From Planctomycetota bacterium (GTDB lineage: Bacteria > Planctomycetota > UBA1135 > GCA-002686595), in NCBI GenBank assembly GCA_014238415.1, contig JABABA010000005.1, positions 58,161-122,160 on the forward strand: a DNA stretch of 64,000 bases. The letters are read 5' to 3'. The translations under genes were made by a program, and so were the position numbers. The notes under the pieces were generated by a model. The model saw nothing but the letters and a program-made list of their open reading frames with translations. It was not told the DNA's origin and did not search any database. Shown one piece after another: positions 50,135 to 60,108 of the stretch (positions are counted from its first letter, which is position 1; each line of letters opens with the position of its first letter).

Positions 50135-51967
50135 TCAATCCCCGTAACCTATGGCCTTGAGGCTCTCCAGTTCCTCAGCGGTCAGGGTGCTCGTGTCTCG
50201 GGCGGTCCAAACCCGACGCTGAACGAAACGGCGCACCAGGGGAGGTAGGAACTCGGTGACTTGATCGGGGCGAATGGCCTTCAATTCACCGGGGTCAGTA
50301 GCAAGATCATAGAACAGGACCTCATCAGGGGTGCGGGCAGGACCATCGCCACTGAACCAACCGGCCACAGTCATGCGATCCAGATCCCGGTCCTGTGCCA
50401 GGATGCGAGCTGCGGCTGGGGGCACGCGCAGGACCTGGCCACCCACAGCCCAGAAGCCTTGTCCCTCGGTGCCGCCAAAGGGGCCGCGCAATTCGAGGGC
50501 TTGCTTTGCGCCAGGACCGTAGAGCTTGAGTTTCTCGATCACCATGCCAGAACTGTCCCCATAGCCCACGGCCTTCACCATCTCGCCAACTACGAAAGCA
50601 GGGGCAGCTTGGGTGCGATCGCCCAGTTCACCATAGAGGGTCCAGTCCTCGCCCAGTTCAAGGGGAACTCCGGCGATTGAAATCCGGCGGCCTCTCACTT
50701 CCAGCGGCCCCTTGAGTTCCACTCGCAATTCTGCGGGATCATCGCTCTCTTCAATCTCGACAGCAACCAGATCACGCCCCGCCTGGCGCAGCTTGACTTC
50801 GAGCCGCATGCCCAAGGGAGGCAGAGCATCCTCACCCAAGTCCTCGGCCCGGGGCTTGAACCGTTCAATGTACTTGGCACTTGCCATGCGAAGGGAGCGC
50901 TCGTACCGGCCGGGCTCGAGATGTTCAGCGAAGAGTGGACGGGCACTGGCGTTTGGGCCCAATTGGTCAATTCCCTCAGTGGGTGGCGCGGGTACATCCA
51001 GAACACCCATCAAGGTCGGCAGCAGATCCAGGAGACTGACAGGATGGGTCACGCGCTCAGGTGCACGACCGGGCACTGACATGATCCAGGGCACATGCAA
51101 GAGGCCCTCGTAGAGCCCATGACCGTGACCGATGCGCCCGTGCTCGCCGAATTCCTCCCCGTGGTCACTGATCAAGACGATCGCAGTGTCTTCAAGTAGG
51201 CCCTCGTGGGCAAGGAACGCAAGGAGGCGCCCGAATTCCGCATCCAGGAACGACAGTGCTCCGTCATAAAGAGCGATCAACTCATCGCGCTCGGTTCCCT
51301 CTAGTGGTCGGTCCCCATGATTGACCTCATCCCGAAAGGCCTTCCAGTTCTTCCCGCGAAACCGCTCCACGGCTGCGGGATCCGCATATCGAGTAGCGTA
51401 TTCGAGAGGTACGGGATAAGGCCAATGCGCATCAAGCATGTGAAGATAGAGCAGGAAGGGTTTTTCCTGATCACGCTCAAGCAAGAAATCCATCGCCTTC
51501 CAACGGATCTCACGAGCATCGCCTCCCCGATCGTCGTATTCATCAAATCCCTGCTCGATGCCTTGCCCTAGGCGCAATTGGGCGTTGCGAATGAAGGCCG
51601 CTGTCTGGTAGCCGCGCTGCTGCAAGACCTCAGCGATAGTCACGGATTCCTTGGGCAACACATCGCTGACAACCCCCGCGGCATCCTTGGATGATCCACG
51701 ATAGACCCCGTGTTGCAGAGGCGGCGTGCCTGTCAGATAGGAGGGTACACTGGGCTTGGTCCAACAGGCGCTGGCGCTGGCGGAATCGAAGACCGTGGCG
51801 CCTTTGGCCCAAAGGTCCACATGCGGCGTAGTGCCATGCGTCTTGTAGCCATAGGTTCCCAAGTGATCCGCACGCACCGTATCCCAACAGATAAGGATCA
51901 GATTCTTGGGGTCCGGTTCCTCAATGGGAACCTGGAGAGCAACAAGCAAGAGTATGGCGGCAATCAT
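50135..51967 (-). CDS. Exported sulfatase-family hydrolase (Thr type)
   Basis: 610 residues. A weak signal peptide (MIAAILLLVALQ), then the sulfatase domain: LILICWDTVRADHLG, SACWTKPSVPS with Thr70 as probable nucleophile, and LISDHGEEFGEHGRIGHG for the second metal site. Like the 14.3 kb homologue it lacks the formylglycine Cys/Ser-x-P-x-R motif. From about residue 400 a beta-rich C-terminal domain follows that I do not recognise. It is the last gene of the polysaccharide operon, 16 bases after the outer-membrane barrel gene, so it probably modifies or trims the exported glycan, perhaps adding or removing phospho-groups. Confidence 0.8.
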   Translation of the reverse strand: MIAAILLLVALQVPIEEPDPKNLILICWDTVRADHLGTYGYKTHGTTPHVDLWAKGATVFDSASASACWTKPSVPSYLTGTPPLQHGVYRGSSKDAAGVVSDVLPKESVTIAEVLQQRGYQTAAFIRNAQLRLGQGIEQGFDEYDDRGGDAREIRWKAMDFLLERDQEKPFLLYLHMLDAHWPYPVPLEYATRYADPAAVERFRGKNWKAFRDEVNHGDRPLEGTERDELIALYDGALSFLDAEFGRLLAFLAHEGLLEDTAIVLISDHGEEFGEHGRIGHGHGLYEGLLHVPWIMSVPGRAPERVTHPVSLLDLLPTLMGVLDVPAPPTEGIDQLGPNASARPLFAEHLEPGRYERSLRMASAKYIERFKPRAEDLGEDALPPLGMRLEVKLRQAGRDLVAVEIEESDDPAELRVELKGPLEVRGRRISIAGVPLELGEDWTLYGELGDRTQAAPAFVVGEMVKAVGYGDSSGMVIEKLKLYGPGAKQALELRGPFGGTEGQGFWAVGGQVLRVPPAAARILAQDRDLDRMTVAGWFSGDGPARTPDEVLFYDLATDPGELKAIRPDQVTEFLPPLVRRFVQRRVWTARDTSTLTAEELESLKAIGYGD

Positions 51968-51983
51968 GGAAACTGGGAGTCTT

Positions 51984-53726
51984 CTAGAATTTCAATCGGA
52001 CTTGAACGCGAGCCATTTGGGCTGGATCCTGCTCATCGTAGGCACTGCCGGGCTGAAAGTGAGAAATAGCAAGTTCCAGGTCAAGACTACGCCAATAGCG
52101 CGAGCCCAGCACCAGGTCGAGTTCCCAGCCGATATCGCGGCCTACACCATTGGTATTTTCACTGAGACTTCCCACACGCACAATGTCTGATTCCACCTGG
52201 CTGTATTCATGCCAGATCAGGTCCAACGAAGTACGCTTGCCCAAGGTAACTCCAGCACTGGCGGTAAGGATTCCAAGGTTCGAGAGCTCCGGTTCCAACA
52301 ACTCACCGTAGTACTTTACGCTGGTGGCTCCACCGAGCTTGTCGTTGTTGTCGTGGTAGCCGGTTTGATAGAAGGTGCGATCTACCCCATCACTGGGATC
52401 GGAGTCCCCCGAACCTATGGCCCACCCAAATGAGAAATGAAAGGGGTCGAGGGTTTCGGGCTCCCACACAAGCCCTCCGTCCAAAGCCCAAGCACGCAGA
52501 TCCTCTGTGTCCCGGTAGCCGGTCAAATGTGACAATTCAAGCCACACATCAGAGTCCGGCAACCATTCCCCCAGGACACGCGCGCCAAGGTGAAAGGGAT
52601 AGTCTCGTCCCGTTTCCGTGAAGCGCCGGTCCACCAGGTATGCCGCCAAGATACGGTCGCTCTCTTCCCAACTGTAGTAGGCCAGGAAATTCTCACTGCT
52701 ACGGTCTCGGTCAGAGGCATCAGAGAAGGAAATCGCTGTGGCGAGTTCCAAACGGTGATTACCACGACCCCAAGCAACACGCAGGGCGTCCAGTTCCTGA
52801 TCCCAAAGCCATTCCCGTTGCTCTTCGAAATCCTGTCGGCCGAGTTGAACTTCAAATCCACCATGAATGTCATCCCAGTAGCCGAAAGCCTCAACAATTC
52901 GAGCGTCTCGGCGGCTGGAAGGGCCGTCGTCTTCATCTTCACGGTCTTGATAGAAGAAACGCGCACTGGCCACACCAGAAAAATTTCCGGGCGGCGCCCA
53001 GGTCATCTCAGCCTTGAGAGAATAGTCCGCATCGAATCGATCCTCATCGTCCGAATCCCGCAGGTTGAAGTTGTTCTCATCGGTGAACTTGCTCTCTGCT
53101 CGAAACCCCAAGAACAAATCCGGGCCATAGGGTCGACCTGGAATCTGATCTTCTTCGCGCATACGGCGGCGTTGGACGCGCCGATTTTGTTGCGGCGCAA
53201 GTTCGAGGCCTGCCAGAGGTTGTCCCAGTTCGAGCTTCTCGGCGATCTTGGCGGTAATGAGAAAGCGCTGCACACGCAATTCCATGAAATCACCCTTACG
53301 ACGGACCGCGTCGACTCGGCCCTCCACCCTGGAGCGACCTTTGGAACGCAGGCGCACCTGGCCGGCAACAAACTCCGGACGGCCTTCAAAGTGGCCTTCC
53401 ACGCGTACCAGCTGACCATTCAAAGCAACTCCATCAGGCAAGTCCGTGCGCCTGTTGGTGACCACGCGTTGGCCCAAGACACTGAACTCGTGGCCACCAT
53501 CGATAGCGCGCAGACCTGAGACGGTCCCTACCAGAGACTCCTCATCATCTGCATCAACGACCTCCACTTCGTCCGCCATAAAATGATCCTTGGAGGTCAA
53601 CTCGCCACTGATCACGACCCAATGCCCAACCTTGAGATCTTGAACCGTGTGCTCTTCCTGAGCCTGGGCACTAGCGCTCAAAGCCAATAGGCCGGCAACC
53701 AGAAACGACCAGTAACTCCTAAACAT
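51984..53726 (-). CDS. Outer-membrane barrel, alginate-export-like
   Basis: 580 residues. Signal peptide ends ASAQAQ. Residues 25-190 hold two or three small beta modules (GHWVVISGELTSKDHFMADE, RVEGRVDAVRRKGDFMELRV) that resemble DUF5666-type beta domains. From about 205 on alternating amphipathic strands with many Asp/Arg/Tyr fit a beta-barrel of the alginate-export (AlgE) type, and the last residue is Phe (VQVRLKF), the usual outer-membrane assembly signal. It likely lets a charged polysaccharide out of the cell. Overlaps the upstream double-kinase gene by eight bases. Confidence 0.75.
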   Translation of the reverse strand: MFRSYWSFLVAGLLALSASAQAQEEHTVQDLKVGHWVVISGELTSKDHFMADEVEVVDADDEESLVGTVSGLRAIDGGHEFSVLGQRVVTNRRTDLPDGVALNGQLVRVEGHFEGRPEFVAGQVRLRSKGRSRVEGRVDAVRRKGDFMELRVQRFLITAKIAEKLELGQPLAGLELAPQQNRRVQRRRMREEDQIPGRPYGPDLFLGFRAESKFTDENNFNLRDSDDEDRFDADYSLKAEMTWAPPGNFSGVASARFFYQDREDEDDGPSSRRDARIVEAFGYWDDIHGGFEVQLGRQDFEEQREWLWDQELDALRVAWGRGNHRLELATAISFSDASDRDRSSENFLAYYSWEESDRILAAYLVDRRFTETGRDYPFHLGARVLGEWLPDSDVWLELSHLTGYRDTEDLRAWALDGGLVWEPETLDPFHFSFGWAIGSGDSDPSDGVDRTFYQTGYHDNNDKLGGATSVKYYGELLEPELSNLGILTASAGVTLGKRTSLDLIWHEYSQVESDIVRVGSLSENTNGVGRDIGWELDLVLGSRYWRSLDLELAISHFQPGSAYDEQDPAQMARVQVRLKF

Positions 53727-56025
53727 GACTGACCTCTGGACGCAAACCGCCCTTGGCCAAGTCCATCAAGCCCGGAATCAAGGATACCCAGCGGGGCCGC
53801 AGGCGATAGACCATCACCAGACGCAAGGCGGAGGTGCGTTCATAGAAGTCGAGCGAATCCCGATTCAGTTCGCCGCCTTCGGATCCATAACCCTCAAGCA
53901 GAGCCTTGCGAGCTTGCCACGCTTGATCAAAGCTGCCACCCCCTTGCCAGGCCCGCAGAATGAGATGAACACCGAGGTTCGCCAAGTCCACCTCCCGATT
54001 CCCTTGAGCCAAGAGATCCCAGTCAATCAAGACCAGACCCCCATCCGGACACACGATCAACTGACCATCGTGCAGATCCCGATGCAACGGAACAGTATCT
54101 CCTGGTCCGGGCATACGATCCGTAAGGACCGCGTGCACAGTTTCAACACCCTTCGGCAGTTGCATGCCAGCCAATACCTGACGCATACCGAGAGATTCCA
54201 TTACCTCCAACTCTGCAAAGGTGTCGTGGACAGGAAGATCCTCAGTGGAAACCGTACGCTGCATGACGGCCATCCCCCTACCAACGGTCCTCCAGACATC
54301 CGTCTGATCAAGGGCCGGTGAGCAGCCTTCAACCCAACTATGGCGCATCAAGCCAAGTTCAGGATCCTGACTGATAAACGGCGCGGGAACCAAGGGCGCG
54401 TCTCTCTCACGCAACACCTGAACTCTGGTTGCACGGTCAACAGCCTTGGCCAGACGCGAAGGGCGCAAGGCTTTGATCGCATCTCCAGTCTCATGATCGC
54501 GCCAGGCAGCGCGACGTCCAGGACGCCAGGAATTCAAGATTGCAGGTCCCTTCTGACTCAGACCAGGCAAACAATCGTCGTGCCCTGTGTTCAGTTGCGA
54601 CCACTCGCCCGAAGTAGAACACAAGTGAAAAACCGAAGCGGCAGGTGACCCACTCTCCACCACAAACTGGCCGGTCTTCTGGACCTCTGCGCGCACAACC
54701 AACTCAGGCTGGACGCCTTCCGGTAAGGGAATCGAAAGGGCCTCCGGGGAGGTCAAGCGACAGCGATCCTCTAAACTCAAGGCGAATTCTATCAGGTTGC
54801 GCGCCTGCTCTTCGGCGTTCGCTTCCATACGACGCAAGGTGCTTGAAGCGTGAATTACAATCTGGCGCAAGAGCAGCTGGTCCAACCGAAAGGAGTTGAT
54901 ACCCGGCCCGCCTGCAGCCTTGTAGGCCGCCAAGAGACGCTCGCGCTGCCCTTCAACTGAACCGCCCGCTAGATGAACATCTGCCAACCAAGAGGACAAA
55001 TCTTCTTCGGGCTCACCGGGACGCAAAGCATCAAGATCAAGCATCACAATCCCTTCTTCATCCAACAACCATTGATCGGAATGAAGGTCCCCGTGAATCA
55101 GCACATGGCCGCGGGGCAATGGGATTGCACGCATCAGGCGGTCCGCCTCCAAAGCAAGGTCCATATCGAGAGCCCGTAAGACGCCGAGTTCTGGAATCTC
55201 CCCTGCCATCTCGCCTGCGGGGGGCAACATACGATGCAGACGAGCAAGCGCCGCACCCACAAGCTCCACATGTTCAAAGGATCCTTCAGGGGGCGCACTA
55301 CCCGACACCCATTCCTCCAACAGAATACCCACCTCCGGGTCCATACCCAACACCTTGGGATAACGCAGTCCTTGAGCAGGGCGCAGGGAGCGGCGCACAG
55401 ATTCAATGCGCAGGGTCTCCTTTGGAGGGTGCACTCGCACTGCAAGTTGACGGTCTTCACGGCGGCCATCTGGATACTTCAGAGAGAGATTGGCCACAAG
55501 AACCGCGCGACGCTCAGGCTTGTAGCGCAAGGCGATGAAACTCGAACGCCGACGGCGCACATCAGCGGGATGGAACAGATCCAACTGTTTGATCCAGCGA
55601 ACTGTTCGCTTGTCATCTAAGGCCCGCTCCAACCCAGGTAGAACTCGATCCCTGGGGAAAGAAATCAAGTAGGCCCCATCGGGCAGAATTGCCCCGGGCA
55701 ACAGTCGCTGCTCCGAGGTGGCGCGCCACTTGAGCCCTACGATACTGCTTGCGTGTTTGCTGGCCTTGCCCGAAAGGTGCTTCTTCCAAGTCACCCAACT
55801 CTCAAAACCATCACTCCAGACCATACGAAAGGTCGCGGCCGCTGCGACCCCGTGCTTCCAGCGCGCATGGGACCAATGAACAGATGTAGGCAACTCTCCC
55901 CCTTCTGGAATAAGCAACTCACAAACCAGTCCCAGGAGGTCCTCCTCCGTAGGAGGACTCAAGCCTGCATCCCCCACCCGCTTGGGCAGATAACGATCTC
56001 GCTCTCTTTCTCGCAGGCCGCTCAT
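53719..56025 (-). CDS. Tandem kinase-fold (two APH-like domains) protein
   Basis: 768 residues, cytoplasmic, with two APH-like phosphotransferase domains. Domain 1 (about 130-430) has HGDLHSDQWLL and MLDLDAL; domain 2 (about 480-750) has HRDLHDGQLIV and LIDWDLL. In both, the position of the metal-binding Asn in HxDxxxxN is Gln, and the later DFG-like Asp is kept. A duplicated, linked pair is unusual. Position between an ABC exporter and an outer-membrane porin suggests it phosphorylates a sugar or a lipid-linked intermediate of the surface glycan. Overlaps neighbours by four and eight bases. Confidence 0.75.
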   Translation of the reverse strand: MSGLRERERDRYLPKRVGDAGLSPPTEEDLLGLVCELLIPEGGELPTSVHWSHARWKHGVAAAATFRMVWSDGFESWVTWKKHLSGKASKHASSIVGLKWRATSEQRLLPGAILPDGAYLISFPRDRVLPGLERALDDKRTVRWIKQLDLFHPADVRRRRSSFIALRYKPERRAVLVANLSLKYPDGRREDRQLAVRVHPPKETLRIESVRRSLRPAQGLRYPKVLGMDPEVGILLEEWVSGSAPPEGSFEHVELVGAALARLHRMLPPAGEMAGEIPELGVLRALDMDLALEADRLMRAIPLPRGHVLIHGDLHSDQWLLDEEGIVMLDLDALRPGEPEEDLSSWLADVHLAGGSVEGQRERLLAAYKAAGGPGINSFRLDQLLLRQIVIHASSTLRRMEANAEEQARNLIEFALSLEDRCRLTSPEALSIPLPEGVQPELVVRAEVQKTGQFVVESGSPAASVFHLCSTSGEWSQLNTGHDDCLPGLSQKGPAILNSWRPGRRAAWRDHETGDAIKALRPSRLAKAVDRATRVQVLRERDAPLVPAPFISQDPELGLMRHSWVEGCSPALDQTDVWRTVGRGMAVMQRTVSTEDLPVHDTFAELEVMESLGMRQVLAGMQLPKGVETVHAVLTDRMPGPGDTVPLHRDLHDGQLIVCPDGGLVLIDWDLLAQGNREVDLANLGVHLILRAWQGGGSFDQAWQARKALLEGYGSEGGELNRDSLDFYERTSALRLVMVYRLRPRWVSLIPGLMDLAKGGLRPEVSHV

Positions 56026-57824
56026 GATGTGCAGGGCGCAGGCCCTCCTTCGTCCATGGGGTATACATCGGTGTCTTGCGATAGGTAGGGATTTGAGTCC
56101 TGATCGATCACATCATCTTCAAGATCCTGATCAAAATCCCCGCTGGGCTCGACCTGGATTACAGTGTCAAATTCGGCAAGATGGACCGGATCGTGGGTCA
56201 CCACAATCACAATGGACTCAAGCGAACGAGCCTTGAGCGACGCGAACACATGACGCGCGGCTTCTGCGTCAAGCCCAGCAAAGGGCTCATCGGCCAGCAG
56301 AATCGGCGAATCGCGCAGGAAAGCGCGAGCCAGGCAAAGTCGTCGCCGTTGACCTCCGGAGAGCCCTGCCCCATGTGAGTCAAGAACCGTATCGATTCCA
56401 TCAGGCAATTCCTCGACCACCTGCAGGGCCCCAGCGGCGTCAATTGCCTCCCAAAGTGCCTCGTCAGTTGCATCGGGCTTAGCCAGAGTCAGATTCTCAC
56501 GTACGCTGGTTCCGAACAGGACCGCCTCCTGCAATGAAGCAGCCAGGGAAGAGCGCAAGCCGTCGAGTTCGTACTTGTGCAAGGGAACCCCGTCCAAAGT
56601 CACTCGCCCTTCAGTGGGGTCCATCAAGCGCAAGGCCAATGCTACGAGAGTGCTCTTGCCCGAACCACTGGCCCCCACAAGGGCGGTGAGCATGCCCCGA
56701 TCAAAGCGCGCATTGAAACTCTCCAATGCCACGCGGCCATCGGGATAGGTGTAGCACACATCCTCCAGAGCCAAGACCGCTGGTTGGGCGGGCACCGCAC
56801 GCCTGCCCTGCCGTTCACGCACAGGTGAGCGCTGATCGAGCACATCGAGCAACCGATCTGCACAAGCTACGCCCTTGGCCACGCGTGCCTGTTGTTTTGC
56901 GGCGGATCGAGCGGGCTTGAGTAGACCCCGTACATAGGACATAAAGACCAGCAGTTCGCCAGGGCTCAAGACCCCATCCAAGACGCGCATTCCTCCAAGG
57001 CCAAGAGTCAATGCAACGCCCACGGTCAAGAGTGACTCCACCGAAGCGGACAGCCGCGCCGCAGCCCGGGCAGCCTTGAGTTCTGCACGCGCTGATCTGC
57101 GATTATCCCTGGCAAAACGATGTGTGACCTCCGCTTCCTGGCCCATGGACTGCACCAAGGTAACAGCCCCCACAGCCTCGCCCATGAAGTCCGCCAATGC
57201 CCCTTCTTTCTTGCGCTGCTTACGGATAGCAACCGAGAGCTTCCGAGAAAGCACCCGCACAACCCAAGCCAGACCAGGCACCAACCCCAGGAGGATCAAA
57301 GTCAACTGGGCGTCAACAGTGAACATCACCGCCAAAACTGCGATCGCATGCAGGCTGCGGGCGAAGAGCGCGGTTGAGGCATCCACCAACATGGTCTTGA
57401 CCATGGGAGCGTCACCCATCAGGCGCATCAGAAGGTCACCGGATCGTTGCTTGCCGTGATACGCAGGCGGCAACTGCAAGAGACGTTCAAACAAGACCAG
57501 ACGCAAGGCACGAGTCACACGGTGCCCGACCTTTGCAACGGTCAGGTTCGCGTTGTACTCCGCTAGGACACGCAAGACAACAATGACAAGCAGGGCTCCC
57601 GCGCACAACAGCAACAGTTCGCCACCACCTCTCGATTCCAGATCCAGGGGAGCCAGGACCCGGTCAAAAGCAACCTTCATGGGCCAGGGTTGCAAGACAG
57701 AAAGCGCAACCACGCAGAGTTGCAGAAGCACAACCCCCGATAACGCCAGGCGATGGGGTCGCAGAACAAATCCCAGCCGGGCACCTACACGCCAGGCATC
57801 AAACAACTTCAGAAGGGCTCGCAC
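56022..57824 (-). CDS. ABC exporter (fused permease and ATPase), MsbA-like
   Basis: 600 residues from GTG at 57824, which has GGAGGA nine bases upstream; a longer frame from 57875 overlaps the glycosyltransferase more. Six membrane helices lie in the first 310 residues. The ATPase has Walker A GASGSGKST, signature LSGGQRRR, Walker B ILLADEPFAGLD and switch His VTHDP. MsbA-type exporters flip lipid-linked oligosaccharides or lipids to the periplasmic face. Here it lies between the glycosyltransferases and the kinase-like gene, fitting flipping of a glycan carrier. The last 60 residues are an acidic tail (Asp-rich) not usual for the family. Confidence 0.9.
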   Translation of the reverse strand: MRALLKLFDAWRVGARLGFVLRPHRLALSGVVLLQLCVVALSVLQPWPMKVAFDRVLAPLDLESRGGGELLLLCAGALLVIVVLRVLAEYNANLTVAKVGHRVTRALRLVLFERLLQLPPAYHGKQRSGDLLMRLMGDAPMVKTMLVDASTALFARSLHAIAVLAVMFTVDAQLTLILLGLVPGLAWVVRVLSRKLSVAIRKQRKKEGALADFMGEAVGAVTLVQSMGQEAEVTHRFARDNRRSARAELKAARAAARLSASVESLLTVGVALTLGLGGMRVLDGVLSPGELLVFMSYVRGLLKPARSAAKQQARVAKGVACADRLLDVLDQRSPVRERQGRRAVPAQPAVLALEDVCYTYPDGRVALESFNARFDRGMLTALVGASGSGKSTLVALALRLMDPTEGRVTLDGVPLHKYELDGLRSSLAASLQEAVLFGTSVRENLTLAKPDATDEALWEAIDAAGALQVVEELPDGIDTVLDSHGAGLSGGQRRRLCLARAFLRDSPILLADEPFAGLDAEAARHVFASLKARSLESIVIVVTHDPVHLAEFDTVIQVEPSGDFDQDLEDDVIDQDSNPYLSQDTDVYPMDEGGPAPCTS

Positions 57825-58879
57825 GCTGGAATTCCTCCCAGAGCTGTCAAGATCTTGGTTGCAACCACGGTCCAATCGTGCCTCATGGCTTCTTCAATTG
57901 CAATTCTGGCGAATTCATCCCTCAGGACTTTGTCCCAGGCAAGCTCGTAGAGACAATTCGCTAGAGCCTCCTCGTTCCCAGGAAGATAGAGCAAGCCTGC
58001 ACGGCCACTCAAAACAGTATCGGGCAAGTCCCCTAGGATTGGCACGATTGGCACCAAGCCCATGGCCATGGCCTCTCGCAACTTGAGGGGCGAAAACCAA
58101 GTCGCCGCTTCATTGGAGTGAGAAAGTGCAATCAAATCGCAAGCTCCCACACGCCGGGACACGCCGAACTTGTCAGACCAACCACAGATTCGAATAGCCT
58201 CCTTGGGCAACACGTCACCCACGGCTCCTTCAAAGTCTCCACGCCCGGTACAAACCAGGACCATGTCAACACCGTTGGCACGAGTACGAGCAACAGCACG
58301 GGCCAGCAAAGGCAGATCGTGCCAGGGGCGCAGACGACCGTGAAAAGCCACTGCGATCTGATCGTCCGCCAGATCAAGATCCCGACGGGCAGAAGCACGA
58401 TCATCAAGTGGAGCGAAAACGGTAGTGTCCACTCCATTGGAGATTACATGTACAGTTGACGGAGCTGCCCCCAACTTGATCACATACTCCTTGAGAGGCT
58501 CTGAAACAACGACCACCAGCTGCGCGCTGTCGAACGCCACGCTCCAGTCTTCACTTCGTTTGGGATAGACAGTTCCATTGCGATAGACAGCTTCCTCAAC
58601 ATCCAGTGGCGAGTTCACCTCGATGCCGTAGGCGATGCCTTTTCGTTTGGCCCAGGTCGCGATCGGTCCGGTTCCCAAGGAGAAGCGCTCGTAGATCATG
58701 TCGAAGGGCCCCTGGCTGATCAGTTGAGCGATGGCTTCGCCCCCATCGGGTTCTTCAATCAAGGAGACCTTAGTTCCACAGGCCGCGAATGCTTCGCAAA
58801 GGCTGGCGATGTGCACGGCAGCCCCTTTCTCGCGGCCCGCTCGAATGCCCCGATCCTGATGAACAATGGCAACCTTCAT
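57809..58879 (-). CDS. Glycosyltransferase family 4-like
   Basis: 356 residues, GT-B fold. The N-terminal domain has MKVAIVHQDRGIRAGREKGA, the C-terminal domain VHVISNGVDTTVF, AVAFHGRLRPWHDLPLL and SPLKLREAMAMGLVPIVP, where the E-x7-E like pair marks nucleotide-sugar binding. No signal or membrane segment, so it works at the cytoplasmic face. Donor and acceptor unknown. Overlaps the next glycosyltransferase gene by four bases and the ABC exporter gene by 16. Confidence 0.88.
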   Translation of the reverse strand: MKVAIVHQDRGIRAGREKGAAVHIASLCEAFAACGTKVSLIEEPDGGEAIAQLISQGPFDMIYERFSLGTGPIATWAKRKGIAYGIEVNSPLDVEEAVYRNGTVYPKRSEDWSVAFDSAQLVVVVSEPLKEYVIKLGAAPSTVHVISNGVDTTVFAPLDDRASARRDLDLADDQIAVAFHGRLRPWHDLPLLARAVARTRANGVDMVLVCTGRGDFEGAVGDVLPKEAIRICGWSDKFGVSRRVGACDLIALSHSNEAATWFSPLKLREAMAMGLVPIVPILGDLPDTVLSGRAGLLYLPGNEEALANCLYELAWDKVLRDEFARIAIEEAMRHDWTVVATKILTALGGIPACEPF

Positions 58880-60108
58880 GCCACCGACCTCGAATCAAAG
58901 ACCAAACGATGCCATTCGTTGAGTACTCGGGCCACGGCACGGCCGTCGAAGTGCTTGGCGGCGTGCGCAATGCCTGCACGTGCGATCTTGTTGCGTTGAT
59001 CCGCATCTGCGAGCAGTTCCAACAGGGTTGTCTGTAACTGTTCCACATCATCGATGGGCACTATGCAGCCAGCCTTCCCTTGGTCAAGAATCTCAGGGAT
59101 GCCGGTTACTGGGGTCGACACACACGGCAGACCTGTAGCCAGAGCCTCAAGCAAGACCGTTGGCAGAGCATCTCGATTGCCGTCTTCTCCGATGCGGCAG
59201 GGCAGGGCAAAGACAGTAGCGGATTGCATGTGGGCCTGGACCTGGCCCTGATGCAGGGCGCCGGTGAGTTGCACATGGGATCCGATATCAAGTTCACCGA
59301 TCAATGCCTCAAGGTTCTCCCGCTCTTCCCCATCACCAACGATCACGCACTGGACTTGGGGCCGCTCTCTGGCGATGCCCACCATGGCTCGGATCAAGAC
59401 ATCAAGGCCCTTCTTCTCCACCAGGCGCCCTACGCTCAGGATCACGTCCTCTTTGCGAGGCTCTGCAGGCGGCATGAACTCAGCAAGGTTGATGCCGTTG
59501 AACAATTTGCGGAGCTTCGGCTGGGCATCAGCGTCGAGGAAGGTCTGCAAGTGCTGCAGGTTTGCCTGACATACCGTTGTGGTGAACTCAGAACCCGACA
59601 CAATGCGCGATAGGAATTCAGGGTTGATAGTCGAACGGTAGATATCCTTGGCGTGAGCAGTAATGCTGTAGGTCGGGCCCCCCAGGCGATGAAGAAGGTG
59701 CGCCACAACGGCCGAGTCCGTGGCAAAGTGAGTGTGGATATGGGTGATGCCCAACTCGCGCACGCGACCGCTCAGATAAAGGGCTTCAGCCACCAACTTG
59801 CCGAAACGCGGATGCCCATAGGGTCCGAGCTCGCGCACAATCGGGCCCAAACGTTCCAGCAATTCCGCGCCCTCAGCGCCGTCAGCAAACAAAATCGACC
59901 AGGGATCGAGACCTGAAGTAGAGGGCAGAACCTCGATAGGGGCATGCAACCCATCGAACGCCGGATGCTGGGGCTCATCGTCAGGTGTCTTGCGAGACAG
60001 AATCACAACATCTGCCCCAAGGACCTCCTGCTGGAGGATCTCATTGAGGATGAAGGTCTCTGAGAGCCTAGGGAATTTCTTGAGGAGATAGCCGATTACC
60101 GGTTGCAC
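58876..60108 (-). CDS. Glycosyltransferase family 4 (WcaL/colanic-acid type)
   Basis: 410 residues. N-terminal IGYLLKKFPRLSETFILNEI is the classical start of WcaL-type enzymes. Other motifs are HTHFATDSAVVAHLL, LFNGINLAEF, VILSVGRLVEKKGLDVLIRA and the nucleotide-sugar site LPTVLLEALATGLPCVSTPV. It likely adds a sugar to a lipid-linked exopolysaccharide repeat unit. Overlaps the next gene by four bases and the previous by 13. Confidence 0.93.
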   Translation of the reverse strand: MQPVIGYLLKKFPRLSETFILNEILQQEVLGADVVILSRKTPDDEPQHPAFDGLHAPIEVLPSTSGLDPWSILFADGAEGAELLERLGPIVRELGPYGHPRFGKLVAEALYLSGRVRELGITHIHTHFATDSAVVAHLLHRLGGPTYSITAHAKDIYRSTINPEFLSRIVSGSEFTTTVCQANLQHLQTFLDADAQPKLRKLFNGINLAEFMPPAEPRKEDVILSVGRLVEKKGLDVLIRAMVGIARERPQVQCVIVGDGEERENLEALIGELDIGSHVQLTGALHQGQVQAHMQSATVFALPCRIGEDGNRDALPTVLLEALATGLPCVSTPVTGIPEILDQGKAGCIVPIDDVEQLQTTLLELLADADQRNKIARAGIAHAAKHFDGRAVARVLNEWHRLVFDSRSVA

